A stretch of 42,433 nucleotides of DNA from Flavobacteriales bacterium (GTDB taxonomy: Bacteria > Bacteroidota > Bacteroidia > Flavobacteriales_D > Parvicellaceae). Both the position numbers and the translations under genes were made by a program. Location of the stretch: assembly GCA_020631555.1 (NCBI GenBank), contig JAHDGY010000013.1, positions 1 to 42,433 on the forward strand, written 5' to 3'. Positions 24,871-34,104 of this stretch are shown piece by piece (position 1 is the first letter of the stretch; every line of letters begins with the position of its first letter). The notes beneath the pieces are model-generated. The model was not told the origin of the DNA, did no database searches, and saw nothing but the letters and a program-made list of their open reading frames with translations.

Positions 24871-27470
24871 TTATTTCTGGACGCTACCGAAAAAGACTTT
24901 TTAAACTGGAAGGTTTCGCCATTTGGGTGGAACAATTCTATTAGCACTACATAAGGCCCAACTCGGGCCTTTTGACCTTCAAGATCAACTCCATCCCAGG
25001 TTAAAGTTCCATTCATTTCTAAAAGTTGACTTTGCGCAAGGTCAAATACACTTACTCCAACATGGTTATAGATTTGTGCATTACAAACAAAACCGGGCTC
25101 TTTCAATGTGTAGTGTACATGGAGTAAATCTTCAAACCCATCACCGTCAGGAGAAAACACATCAGAAGAAAGCTCAACTCCCCCAACTTGATTTGCAATC
25201 GGTTGCAATTGGGAATTTAACCGACCTGGGGTAGCATAACCTACCGTATGAGCAGCGGAGTGCCAATTTGTTACCTCCAACGAAGACCGATTAAAATCTA
25301 ACCTCTCCAACGAAACTCCTTTGTGAGATTTCAACAACTGAAAATGTTGTGACCTATGATAATTCATATAATCCGAAACAATTCCATTAGGAGCAGAAAG
25401 AACAACCTGTCCACTATCTTTCGGCAAAGATGGAAGCGACTTAACCTGTAACAACTGCCCTTGCATGGCACTATGGTATTCCAGGAATAATGCACTTGTA
25501 TCCGTTGAAATTGCCAAGTATTCGCCGGGATTAAGAAATCTTGTTTCTTGAACAGTAGATGCATTGGTTTGATTTTCCAAAGAATTCGAAATCGTCCAAC
25601 CATCAAGATTCAATGGCTTTGAACTGTTATTATAAATTTCCACAAAATCATGCCCTCCAATGTTCGGATAAAAAAGCACCTCATTAATAATGATATCTCC
25701 TGCAACGGGACTAAAAGGTTGATAAAATGATGTAGAATCCGTCCCAATATTTCCATGACAATCCTGCAAGTTATTCACAATAACCCTACAACGCAATCCA
25801 GAATCAATGGGCTGATCAAAAGTTAGTGTATAAATCGGAATTGGATTTGTGGTATACTCCCACGAATCGAGGGTAATCTTCGGATCAAAGATGAAATTAT
25901 TTGAAGTAAAATTGACGGTGTCGACTAACTCCGACAATTCTATATTTAACGTGTTTACATCTATAAGATTTGCTGAAATTATTTGAGGAGAGATACTGTC
26001 GATTAAATTATTAACTGAGTTCTGATGATTTGGCGAGCCACCATTAGGAGAAACACTGGTTTTCCAATTGAACAAATTTCCGCAATCAGAATCTTTATAG
26101 ATACGCTCAAAAGAATACCCACCTTTAGCCTTGTGCGGATCGGTGTGCCATTCAGAAATATAGAAAATACTGTCCAGTTCGTTACCATATTCGTCCACCA
26201 AAACAATGGCATCCTTATCGTTGTTTAATGTTGGGAAGTTTTTGATTCCGATAACATTTCCGAATGCATTGAATACATTGGTATCTTCCAGACTACAAAC
26301 AATCAAATGCTCTTTAGGACGAAGAATATATTCTGGAAACTTGGCTTTGCCTGTCAAATCCTTAATAAGCCAACCACCTAATTCAAAAATCTTATCTGGC
26401 GATGTACTGTACAATTCAATGAATTCAGCTTCAGGAAGGCCAACACTGGGAACAGGATCGGCTAAAATTTCATTAATGATTACATCTCCGAAAACTACGG
26501 AATCTTCCATCAAAAAGTAAAACGAGTCCTGAAGCACAGAAGTATTCATGGAAGTATCTTTAACCTCGCTAACCGTCAACATGTGGATAACATCATTCAC
26601 AAATTGCTCAACAAACTCCAATTGAACAATTGTTCGGTTGGAATCAACGAACTTTACTCCGGCTAATCCTCCCAGGGATGGAATCATCTCATAATTTAAA
26701 AGACTAATGGCCGAACTACTATCAAGCTCCTCATTAAAATGCACATTCAAGACACTTGGTCCAACTACCACTAAAGAGTCAATGTTTGGGGGTGTTTTGT
26801 CCGTCACCAGTTCCCCAGTAACATGGAAATCATCAAAATAAAATTTGTTTTTGTTGGAGGATGTAAACTTACACCGAATGCCAAAATTAGATCCAAACGC
26901 TATCTCATTATCCGAAAATGAACCTTCCATTTGAAAGTCGTGATTACCATTTGGATCAGATTTCACAGTCCATTTACCTTGTTGGTCTCTAGTAATTTGA
27001 ATTCGTGGGTCCGGCTTTTTTCCATAGATTCCATTAGCGCCAGAACAAAGAAGTGTCAATTGGCCACCAATTCGTTTAAAAACTCTGATTTTATCCTCTG
27101 AACCAGATTCACCTATTCGAACAAAAATCCCGTCATTTTGCCCTTGATTATTAACTAAGTCACCCAAAAGTTGAATTTCTACACGGTTGTTCAGTGATGG
27201 AGCGAATGCGAGATTAACATAAAATTCCCAAATTATGGTTTTGTCAAAATTCAGATTTCCTAAGTTTAACCCTAGAGAAGCTTTGCCTGGGCCCAACGCC
27301 TTTAATTGCAATTCTTTACTTACATTAACCACAAATTGATCATGGGTTCCTGTCCAAGCAGGGTTACTCAAAAATTCTCCGTCTTCAAATCCATCAACTA
27401 GTTGAGAAAAAATATTTTTCGAAAACAAAAAACAACTGACTAGCACCAATAAAACCGGGATTTTGGCCAT
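24867..27470 (-). CDS. Large secreted protein with two lamin-tail domains and a C-terminal FlgD/gliding-type domain
   Basis: An 867-residue exported protein. The signal peptide (about 1-23, MAKIPVLLVLVSCFLFS) starts at ATG 27470; an in-frame start 51 bp upstream would bury the signal. A concanavalin-like N-terminal region (about 25-225) is followed by a Big/SbsA-like Ig domain (ending VVGPSVLNVHFNEELD). The first lamin-tail domain starts near residue 327 (GDVIINEILADP) and the second near 588 (GDIIINEVLFYPN), each with a FIELY/FVEIYN core, and a second SbsA-like Ig domain lies between them. The C-terminus (about 770-867) has SPDGDGFEDLLHVHYTL and GTLTWDGVDLEG, the FlgD-Ig/gliding-motility-associated type. 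It is probably surface-exposed via the T9SS. No catalytic domain is evident. Its stop overlaps the ferritin stop by 4 bp. Confidence 0.82.
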   Translation of the reverse strand: MAKIPVLLVLVSCFLFSKNIFSQLVDGFEDGEFLSNPAWTGTHDQFVVNVSKELQLKALGPGKASLGLNLGNLNFDKTIIWEFYVNLAFAPSLNNRVEIQLLGDLVNNQGQNDGIFVRIGESGSEDKIRVFKRIGGQLTLLCSGANGIYGKKPDPRIQITRDQQGKWTVKSDPNGNHDFQMEGSFSDNEIAFGSNFGIRCKFTSSNKNKFYFDDFHVTGELVTDKTPPNIDSLVVVGPSVLNVHFNEELDSSSAISLLNYEMIPSLGGLAGVKFVDSNRTIVQLEFVEQFVNDVIHMLTVSEVKDTSMNTSVLQDSFYFLMEDSVVFGDVIINEILADPVPSVGLPEAEFIELYSTSPDKIFELGGWLIKDLTGKAKFPEYILRPKEHLIVCSLEDTNVFNAFGNVIGIKNFPTLNNDKDAIVLVDEYGNELDSIFYISEWHTDPHKAKGGYSFERIYKDSDCGNLFNWKTSVSPNGGSPNHQNSVNNLIDSISPQIISANLIDVNTLNIELSELVDTVNFTSNNFIFDPKITLDSWEYTTNPIPIYTLTFDQPIDSGLRCRVIVNNLQDCHGNIGTDSTSFYQPFSPVAGDIIINEVLFYPNIGGHDFVEIYNNSSKPLNLDGWTISNSLENQTNASTVQETRFLNPGEYLAISTDTSALFLEYHSAMQGQLLQVKSLPSLPKDSGQVVLSAPNGIVSDYMNYHRSQHFQLLKSHKGVSLERLDFNRSSLEVTNWHSAAHTVGYATPGRLNSQLQPIANQVGGVELSSDVFSPDGDGFEDLLHVHYTLKEPGFVCNAQIYNHVGVSVFDLAQSQLLEMNGTLTWDGVDLEGQKARVGPYVVLIELFHPNGETFQFKKSFSVASRNN

Positions 27471-27503
27471 CGTTTCTCTTTTTATAATACGAAGCAAATG
27501 TAA

Positions 27504-27511
27504 TATATTTG
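27504..27511 (+). promoter_or_regulatory. Putative -7 element and RBS of asd
   Basis: TATATTTG matches TAnnTTTG about 29 bp before the asd start. An AAAGGAGA ribosome-binding-like sequence lies at 27520-27527. The element sits between the divergent starts of asd and the lamin-tail gene. Confidence 0.45.
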
Positions 27512-27539
27512 ATCTCTTCAAAAGGAGATAAATATTGGT

Positions 27540-28553
27540 ATGAGAGTAGCGGTTGTAGGAGCCACCGGAATGGTAGGACAGGTTATGCTGAAAGTGTTGG
27601 CGGAAAGAAAATTCCCAGTAAGTGATTTGATACTAGTTGCATCTGCTCGAAGCGCAGGAAAACAAATTGAGTGGCAGGGTGAAAATCATACGGTAATTAC
27701 CCTTGAAGATGCAGTTGAAAAAAAACCAGACATTGCCATCTTTTCAGCCGGTGGAGGAACGTCTAAGGAATGGGCTCCTAAATTTGCTGAAGTCGGTACA
27801 ACTGTGGTTGACAATTCTTCAGCATGGAGAATGGACCCTACGAAAAAATTAATTGTTCCGGAAATTAATGCATCGGAACTTACTTCTGAGGATAAAATTA
27901 TCTCTAATCCGAACTGCTCCACTATTCAAATGGTTTTGGCATTACTTCCAATCCACAGAAATTATGGCATTGATCGATTAGTAATTTCCACATATCAATC
28001 AGTTACAGGAACTGGTGTGGATGCCGTTCAGCAAATGAATAACGAACGGGAAGGAGTTTCTGGGGCCATGGTATATCCTTACCCAATAGATAAAAACTGC
28101 CTACCGCATGGTGGTGATTTCGGAGAAAATGGCTACACCTCAGAAGAGATGAAATTAGTTAATGAAACTCGGAAAATTTTAGGAGATGATACAATAAGAG
28201 TTACAGCTACCGTAGTGCGTGTACCAGTAATTGGAGGACACTCTGAAGCGGTAAACGTGGCTATGAAAAAGCCATTCGAATTGTCGGATATTCGCAAGAA
28301 GCTTTCCGATACTCCAGGAATTTGCATTCAAGACAATATAGATACAAATACTTACCCAATGCCGTTGTACGCTCATGATAAAGATGATGTTTTCGTAGGC
28401 AGGCTCCGTGTTGACGAATCAAATCCAAACTCTTTGGACATGTGGATTGTTGCTGATAATTTACGAAAAGGAGCAGCTACAAATGCAGTTCAAATAGCGG
28501 AATATTTGGTCGAAAAAGACTTAATTCAGAAAGAATCTAAAGCAACCTTATAA
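27540..28553 (+). CDS. asd: Aspartate-semialdehyde dehydrogenase
   Basis: A 337-residue cytoplasmic enzyme that reduces aspartyl phosphate to aspartate semialdehyde with NADPH, a branch point to lysine/diaminopimelate, threonine and methionine. The N-terminal nucleotide motif is VVGATGMVGQVML (G7, G10, G13). The catalytic cysteine is C126 in SNPNCSTIQ, and the base is H234 in VIGGHSEAVNV. R/K substrate contacts lie around DNSSAWRMD. Length and motifs are typical of the bacterial form. It is a single-gene unit, divergent from the lamin-tail gene. Confidence 0.96.
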   Translation: MRVAVVGATGMVGQVMLKVLAERKFPVSDLILVASARSAGKQIEWQGENHTVITLEDAVEKKPDIAIFSAGGGTSKEWAPKFAEVGTTVVDNSSAWRMDPTKKLIVPEINASELTSEDKIISNPNCSTIQMVLALLPIHRNYGIDRLVISTYQSVTGTGVDAVQQMNNEREGVSGAMVYPYPIDKNCLPHGGDFGENGYTSEEMKLVNETRKILGDDTIRVTATVVRVPVIGGHSEAVNVAMKKPFELSDIRKKLSDTPGICIQDNIDTNTYPMPLYAHDKDDVFVGRLRVDESNPNSLDMWIVADNLRKGAATNAVQIAEYLVEKDLIQKESKATL

Positions 28554-28725
28554 TCGCCATTTCCTCAGGATACATTCGGGCCACAAATTCAATCGTAAGG
28601 TACGTTTTGTTTGAAGCAAGGAAAAGGTAAACTATTTACCGACCAAAATAAATGGTTCGCATAAATTGCTTGACCAAGTCGCCAAGACTTATTACTTTAG
28701 AGCCTTGATTATCAATAACTTACTC

Positions 28726-30885
28726 ATGCAATGTATTTCCAAATATTTGGTCATCGTGACTTCAGTGATGCTACATCTGATTTTGAATAGCCAGGAAGGA
28801 AATTGGGAATGTGGGCATTCAGCTGCCGAACATGAATTAGAAAAGTCAAGTTTGAGAATGAAATTGCTTCTTGAACGAAGCACTGCGAAACTTGACAAGG
28901 ATCTAGCAGTCTATATGGATTCCAAGACCAGCATCGGTGTGCGGGAAGGCCCAGTATATACCATTCCGGTAGTCTTTCATATTTTACATAACGAAGGACC
29001 AGAGAAAATCAGCATTGACCAGTGCAAAAGCGCCATTGATAGACTTAATCAAGATTATAGCGCATCCAATCCTGAGGCACCTTTTGTAATGAAAGAATTT
29101 GTCGATAAGCAGGCGGATTGTAAAATTAAATTTCGATTGGCTTCAATTGCGCCAAATGGAAATTGTTTTCCAGGGGTAACATACACTAGGTCCAACATCA
29201 CTAACCGCACAAAAAAATGGTTCACAAGAGTCAACCAGGCTGACGCGGTTAGAAATGGAAATAATGTTTATCAGGGAAACTGGCAAGGAGACAAGTACTT
29301 GAATATTATTGTGTGCAAGTCGGTAAAGCCTAATACGAACGCTTATGCATTCCGACCATTTAACAATATTGATATGGGTTACCATATTTTTATTCGAGCA
29401 GAATTTGTTGGCACTATCGGAACTCCTAAAGGTAAAACCCGAACAACTCTAACGCATGAGGTTGGTCATTGGTTGAATTTGCACCATACTTGGGGTCCAA
29501 AAGGTAACGATCCGGGAGATTCTAAAAACTGCGGTGTAGATGATTTTGTTGATGATACGCCACTATGCCGAGGAGCTCGCAATTGTAAGTTGGGCTTGAA
29601 CACTTGCGACGGCGACAATGATTATTGGGGTTTTGATCAGGTTGATAATATCGAAAATTTCATGTCCTATTCAACTTGCAGAAAAATGTTTACAGAAGGA
29701 CAAAAAGACAGAATGAGAGCTGCTTTAAACAGCAGCGTTGGTGGAAGAAATAACATTTGGCGAGAGGAAAACCTCGCAGAAGTTGGTGCAACTGAATCTT
29801 ATCAATTATGTGGTGTAAAATTTAAATCAGACCGAACCAACATATGTCCGGGTGAAGAAGTTGCATATCTGGACCAATCTTTTAGCGGCCAAATTGTTGC
29901 TTGGCAATGGAAATTTGAGGGTGGTACTCCTTCAAATTCTACTGATAGAAACCCCAAAATTCGCTATAACAATCCCGGATCATATTCTGTATTCCTTGAA
30001 GTTACGGATGAAAACGGAAACAAACGGGATACTACTTACTCTGAGTTTATAACTGTACTATCCAATCCTCAATTTAAAGCACCGTATTACGAAGGTTTTG
30101 AATATAGCAATGGCTTGTACAATACCGGGTGGGACACTGAATCCGGAAATATACTCAAATGGTCTGTAGACAACCAAGTAAGCTCGTCTGGCAACCGATC
30201 TATTAAATTAACAGCTCAGATAAGAAAAGAAAATAAGTATATTTTCAATGCGATGGATACCGACTACTTAACTAGTCCACGTATCGACATGTCCAAGTTC
30301 GAAACAGCCTTACTTAGTTTCAAATATGCGCATTCTCGTTATGTAGATACTTTGTCCGACAAGCTGAGGGTTCAATTCAGTACTAACTGTGGGAAAATGT
30401 GGTCCACGATAAAAGTACTTTCAAAGCAACTCACCACAGCCCCACCCCACACAATTGAATTTCATCCGGATCAGTCTGAGTGGAAAACGGCAAACATTAA
30501 AATTGAATCGATTTATATGAATCAAGATTTTCAATTTCGGTTCAAATACGATGCAGGTGGAGGTAACAACGTTTATATTGACGACATCAACATCCGTGTT
30601 AAAAATGATGTTGGTATTTCTGAGACAATGGATCATGCAAAACTTACAGTTTATCCAAACCCGATTGTCGATTATTTCACTGTTATTTGCAATTCGGGAA
30701 TAGGGAAAAATTTGAGCATAAAACTCTACGATCTGCAAGGAAAAGAACTCGTTGAACTATGGAACGGAGTTAAATCTGGTTCGGAGTTTAACCTCCGAAT
30801 CGGATCAATTCAAAGCGGAATTTATCTGCTTCAGGTTACAGCTGGTAACGAGACTATTCGGAAACCAATCGTGATTCAACGATAA
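28726..30885 (+). CDS. Secreted M43-family zinc metalloprotease, paralogue of the gene at 345
   Basis: A 719-residue protease with the same order of parts as the protein at 345-2555. The signal peptide (1-23, ending LILNSQ) is followed by a catalytic domain with HEVGHWLNLHH (H244, E245, H248, H254) and a Met-turn in NFMSYS. A PKD domain follows (QWKFEGGTP and NPKIRYNNPGSYSV), then a galactose-binding-like region, and a T9SS sorting domain from about residue 640 (VYPNPIVDYF to KPIVIQR). ATG 28726 is chosen because it puts the hydrophobic signal at the N-terminus. A TTG 60 bp upstream is less credible. The two copies share many exact stretches (NGNCFPGVTYT/DGTCFPGVTYT; CDGDNDYWGFDQVDN/CSEDTEFWGFDQIDN). 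Confidence 0.9.
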   Translation: MQCISKYLVIVTSVMLHLILNSQEGNWECGHSAAEHELEKSSLRMKLLLERSTAKLDKDLAVYMDSKTSIGVREGPVYTIPVVFHILHNEGPEKISIDQCKSAIDRLNQDYSASNPEAPFVMKEFVDKQADCKIKFRLASIAPNGNCFPGVTYTRSNITNRTKKWFTRVNQADAVRNGNNVYQGNWQGDKYLNIIVCKSVKPNTNAYAFRPFNNIDMGYHIFIRAEFVGTIGTPKGKTRTTLTHEVGHWLNLHHTWGPKGNDPGDSKNCGVDDFVDDTPLCRGARNCKLGLNTCDGDNDYWGFDQVDNIENFMSYSTCRKMFTEGQKDRMRAALNSSVGGRNNIWREENLAEVGATESYQLCGVKFKSDRTNICPGEEVAYLDQSFSGQIVAWQWKFEGGTPSNSTDRNPKIRYNNPGSYSVFLEVTDENGNKRDTTYSEFITVLSNPQFKAPYYEGFEYSNGLYNTGWDTESGNILKWSVDNQVSSSGNRSIKLTAQIRKENKYIFNAMDTDYLTSPRIDMSKFETALLSFKYAHSRYVDTLSDKLRVQFSTNCGKMWSTIKVLSKQLTTAPPHTIEFHPDQSEWKTANIKIESIYMNQDFQFRFKYDAGGGNNVYIDDINIRVKNDVGISETMDHAKLTVYPNPIVDYFTVICNSGIGKNLSIKLYDLQGKELVELWNGVKSGSEFNLRIGSIQSGIYLLQVTAGNETIRKPIVIQR

Positions 30886-30989
30886 TGGAAAAGTGTGTAT
30901 TTCCTACGTCATCCTGGATTAGAATAAATTGATTTCCAAAACAAAGAATCATCATTTGTTTACGCTTTAGAGGAATAACAATAAAACTG

Positions 30990-30997
30990 TAAATTTG
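30990..30997 (+). promoter_or_regulatory. Putative -7 element of the polytopic membrane protein gene
   Basis: TAAATTTG is an exact TAnnTTTG match about 48 bp before the start at 31046. A TTTA-type -33 is possible near 30965. Confidence 0.4.
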
Positions 30998-31045
30998 CGA
31001 CCGAAAAACACAACAGTTTCATAATCGCATATTTACAAATCGAAT

Positions 31046-32638
31046 ATGGTTAAGAGGATTTTACCTGTATACATCTTTTCGCTTACTGCCCTGTTCATCT
31101 TGATTCAATGGCTGTTACCCGTGCAATTCGAATCTAATGATGACCCAATTATGCTACTTATTGCGTCCGGGAAATATTCAGGACAACCTGACAATCACTT
31201 GGTATTTATCAATTTTCTAATAGGAGAGATGCTCGCTCTACTTTACACGTGGATTCCTGCCTTTGAATGGTACACTCTCCTCTTAGCAGTCTGTAATATT
31301 ATATCAATCGCTACGCTAATTAAGCTGACAAGATCCTCATCCAATTCTATCGGAATCAAATGGCTAACGGCATTTTTGTTGATTTGTATTTTCATCCATT
31401 CATCCCTAGTTCTTCAGTTTACTAGAACTGCATTCCTACTTGCAATAGCAGGAATCAGCACAATTCGGTTCTCTAAAAATTACATTCTTGGAATAACTCT
31501 GTTCATCATTGGTTCTCTAATTAGGTTAGAGGCAGCCTACTTAACATTGTTATTGTCAATACCTCTTATAACACCAGTTAAGTTAATTCCTTCTTTTCGC
31601 CTCGACTATTTCCAAATAAAAATATTGTTTGCCTTAGTATTGCTATCCGGAACATTAAAATTTGCCGATTACATTCATTATGAATCCGATCCGGACTGGA
31701 AAAGTTATGCAGAATTTAATCGCATCAGAGGTAAAATAAATGACAATCCTAACGTTTACCAAAGAAACTTAACGCCTCCCAACGGCGTAATGCAAGCCGA
31801 CTTTGATTTACTAAAATTGTTTACGCTGAACCCCGCCTCTTTAAACGTAGAGCAACTCAACGAAATACATAACAAAGCCAGTAAAACGCCCACGAAAACC
31901 AAATTATCCTTCGCAATTTCTACGGCCCATCAATACATCCAATTTTTTGCACTACTATTAATTTTAGCCATAATCAGCTTCATCTATAGTAAACAGAATA
32001 GATTGACGATCTTAGGACTAATTGCAATCTTCGGGCTCGCAATTGGATACATTGCCCTAAACGCTTCTGTAAAAGAAAGAATCTTCTTCCCGGCCTTATT
32101 TTGCTCTGCAATTTATGTGCTGTTCCTTACACAACCTCCTAAAGGACGCTTGGCCCTAGTAAGTATTAAAATCTTAATAGTGTTATTGTCTTCTACATCT
32201 TTATTGAAATCAATCAATAAAATTCAATATCGCATTAATTCTAAAGACTTGGCCTCTCGCCAGTTCGAAATGATAAACAATTATTTAGAACCAAACCGTA
32301 GAATTATCCCATTCAAGTCTTCTTACAGGGTTGAGTACTTTAATGCGTTTGAAATATCCAAAAGGTTTCCTTCGTCCCAAATTTTATACAGTGGATGGCT
32401 TGCTAAAATCCCTCTAAATACAGGAAAGTTAGACTCCTTTGAATCACTAATTGAAGGAAATGGTTTGCTGGTGGATAGTGCGAATATGGAAGAAGCAACT
32501 ATCCTAATCGCAAATAGTATTAGGCACAACCACAACGTAGAAGTTATCCCACAAGTTGTTCGATCCGGAGATGGTTTACGAATAGTGGAATTTAAGCGCA
32601 AAACAGTAACCCCAGATTTGCGAGTTAGCATAGAATAG
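31046..32638 (+). CDS. Polytopic membrane protein of unknown function (GT-C-like)
   Basis: A 530-residue inner-membrane protein with about ten hydrophobic helices in the first two thirds and a soluble C-terminal third (about 395-530). A short external loop after the first helix has FESNDDPIM, an acidic pair placed as in GT-C glycosyltransferases, where the catalytic acid follows helix 1. The following SGKYSGQPDNHLVFINFLIG resembles what I have seen in uncharacterised membrane proteins of cell-surface polysaccharide loci. A transferase or polymerase role using lipid-linked sugars is possible but not demonstrated. It stands alone. Its 3' end lies 12 bp from the convergent DUF5694-like gene. Confidence 0.65.
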   Translation: MVKRILPVYIFSLTALFILIQWLLPVQFESNDDPIMLLIASGKYSGQPDNHLVFINFLIGEMLALLYTWIPAFEWYTLLLAVCNIISIATLIKLTRSSSNSIGIKWLTAFLLICIFIHSSLVLQFTRTAFLLAIAGISTIRFSKNYILGITLFIIGSLIRLEAAYLTLLLSIPLITPVKLIPSFRLDYFQIKILFALVLLSGTLKFADYIHYESDPDWKSYAEFNRIRGKINDNPNVYQRNLTPPNGVMQADFDLLKLFTLNPASLNVEQLNEIHNKASKTPTKTKLSFAISTAHQYIQFFALLLILAIISFIYSKQNRLTILGLIAIFGLAIGYIALNASVKERIFFPALFCSAIYVLFLTQPPKGRLALVSIKILIVLLSSTSLLKSINKIQYRINSKDLASRQFEMINNYLEPNRRIIPFKSSYRVEYFNAFEISKRFPSSQILYSGWLAKIPLNTGKLDSFESLIEGNGLLVDSANMEEATILIANSIRHNHNVEVIPQVVRSGDGLRIVEFKRKTVTPDLRVSIE

Positions 32639-32650
32639 AGGAAGGAAATG

Positions 32651-33382
32651 TTATAAGTTCGGATGACACAAACCATACTTGGGATTGCGTTTTAAAAACC
32701 CGTGGAAATACGCCGAATGCGCGGCCCCCATCATTAGAAAAACGCGATCATTTTGGGCAAGTGGCAACTTATTAAAATTGGCATACATTCTTAAGTTACG
32801 CTGATAAAATTTAGCCGCTTGATCAGCTCCTTCATAAGACGACTTGCCTCCGTAATGCGTTAAAATATCGGCATTCACCATTATCATAAAATCATAATAT
32901 TCGGTAGAATTCATTAACCTTAATTTCTCTCTCAAATCAGTGGTGCTGGTTACCTTTTTGGCAATGGGAAATAATTCTTGATAACGATCTTGAAATTCTC
33001 GGTAAAACGCAACGTCCACTCGATTCTTATTTGAATCGGCAAATTCATAATCATAAGATAGTCGATGATCGATTCCGTAAATCCGTTGCACTTCACACAA
33101 TCTACCAACCTCAAAAGCAATCAAATGTATTTCAGACACAAAATCGAACTGAACATTTTGATCATTTAAGTATTGACGGTATTGACTTCTTACAAAACTA
33201 TTTTTGCTGGGAGTATACTCGAGTGCAAGCACATTGGGGTTGAATTCGGCAACCCGAGCCGCAATCGCTCTACAATTTTCAATATTTTTCTTTGCCCCCG
33301 GATCAAACTCAATTTTGTTCTTATCCGATGTTCCCCCCATATGAAAAGTACCTAAATTGAGTACGGATATTGGTTCTTGCAT
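32651..33382 (-). CDS. DUF5694-like protein (TraB/GumN-related)
   Basis: A 243-residue soluble protein without a signal peptide. The N-terminus ISVLNLGTFHMGGTSD and the later VLALEYTP, YGIDHRLSYDYEF and LMMGAAHSAYFHGFL stretches give a series of conserved His/Asp/Glu positions (H14, E54, D-H near 127, H near 225). This is the pattern of the DUF5694 family, which resembles TraB/GumN metal-dependent hydrolases, in which a start GxxH and an end GxxH are also seen. Catalysis is unproven. It lies downstream of the lanthipeptide block on the same strand, 71 bp from the HlyD-like gene. It could be co-transcribed, although nothing links it functionally. Confidence 0.65.
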   Translation of the reverse strand: MQEPISVLNLGTFHMGGTSDKNKIEFDPGAKKNIENCRAIAARVAEFNPNVLALEYTPSKNSFVRSQYRQYLNDQNVQFDFVSEIHLIAFEVGRLCEVQRIYGIDHRLSYDYEFADSNKNRVDVAFYREFQDRYQELFPIAKKVTSTTDLREKLRLMNSTEYYDFMIMVNADILTHYGGKSSYEGADQAAKFYQRNLRMYANFNKLPLAQNDRVFLMMGAAHSAYFHGFLKRNPKYGLCHPNL

Positions 33383-33453
33383 TGGTAGAATATTCTCCGA
33401 TTTATAATCAAAAGTTAAGGTTTTTAAACTTCCGAGAACACTTAAGGTCAGGT

Positions 33454-34104
33454 TTAGTTAAACCCTAATGCCAAGTTTCTATATTTCACCTTTAAGACGC
33501 TTGTAGAAATTAATTCTTGAAGACACACAGAATCAATTGGCGCCCTAAATCGAACCGACATGCTACACATTCCGTCCACCACGAGATTCGATTTGCCAAT
33601 AATTTGCCCAGACAAGGATCCATAATTCAACTCCACCCGAATTGAATCTGCAACGGAAAATGCTTGAGCCTGTTGATCAGTAAATTCAATCTGTACAACC
33701 AGATCTGAATCTAATTTTATTAAAGTCAGTTTGGTCCTTTCGTTCAAAATCATTCCTTCAAAAAGAGGTAATTCTGTTAATACATGAACAGGACTCTCAG
33801 AAATCTTGGCAATGCCACCAACCTCCACAATAGTATCTCCTGCTTGCGCAAAAGTCCCTTCCTTCAAAACAGTAATCGTGCCTTGAGGCAATTCCAATTC
33901 GTAGACACCAGAATTTGAATAATCAATTGTAAAAGGTACAGTTATGAACTCTTCAACATCAATCCATTCAAGGGTCACAACGACTAGGGCAATCAATACT
34001 GCAATAATCGAGATGCCATTTCTAAACATCCATTTCGGTGGGGTTTCAATAATTTCCTGAACCTCTTCCGAATGGATTTTTATTTCTTTCTCTTCACTAT
34101 CCAT
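33454..34104 (-). CDS. Short HlyD-like accessory protein of the peptide exporter
   Basis: A 216-residue protein with a cytoplasmic N-terminal acidic tail (about 1-27), one transmembrane helix (about 29-46), and a periplasmic part. PQGTITVLKEGTFAQAGDTI looks like one half of a barrel-sandwich (biotinyl-lipoyl) domain. The return strand appears as LPLFEGMILNERTKL, and a beta-barrel-like end follows. It has no long coiled coil and is about half the size of usual HlyD adaptors. It starts inside the end of the ABC exporter gene (8-bp overlap), so the two are translationally coupled and probably act together in lanthipeptide secretion. It may be too short to reach an outer-membrane channel by itself. 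Confidence 0.75.
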   Translation of the reverse strand: MDSEEKEIKIHSEEVQEIIETPPKWMFRNGISIIAVLIALVVVTLEWIDVEEFITVPFTIDYSNSGVYELELPQGTITVLKEGTFAQAGDTIVEVGGIAKISESPVHVLTELPLFEGMILNERTKLTLIKLDSDLVVQIEFTDQQAQAFSVADSIRVELNYGSLSGQIIGKSNLVVDGMCSMSVRFRAPIDSVCLQELISTSVLKVKYRNLALGFN

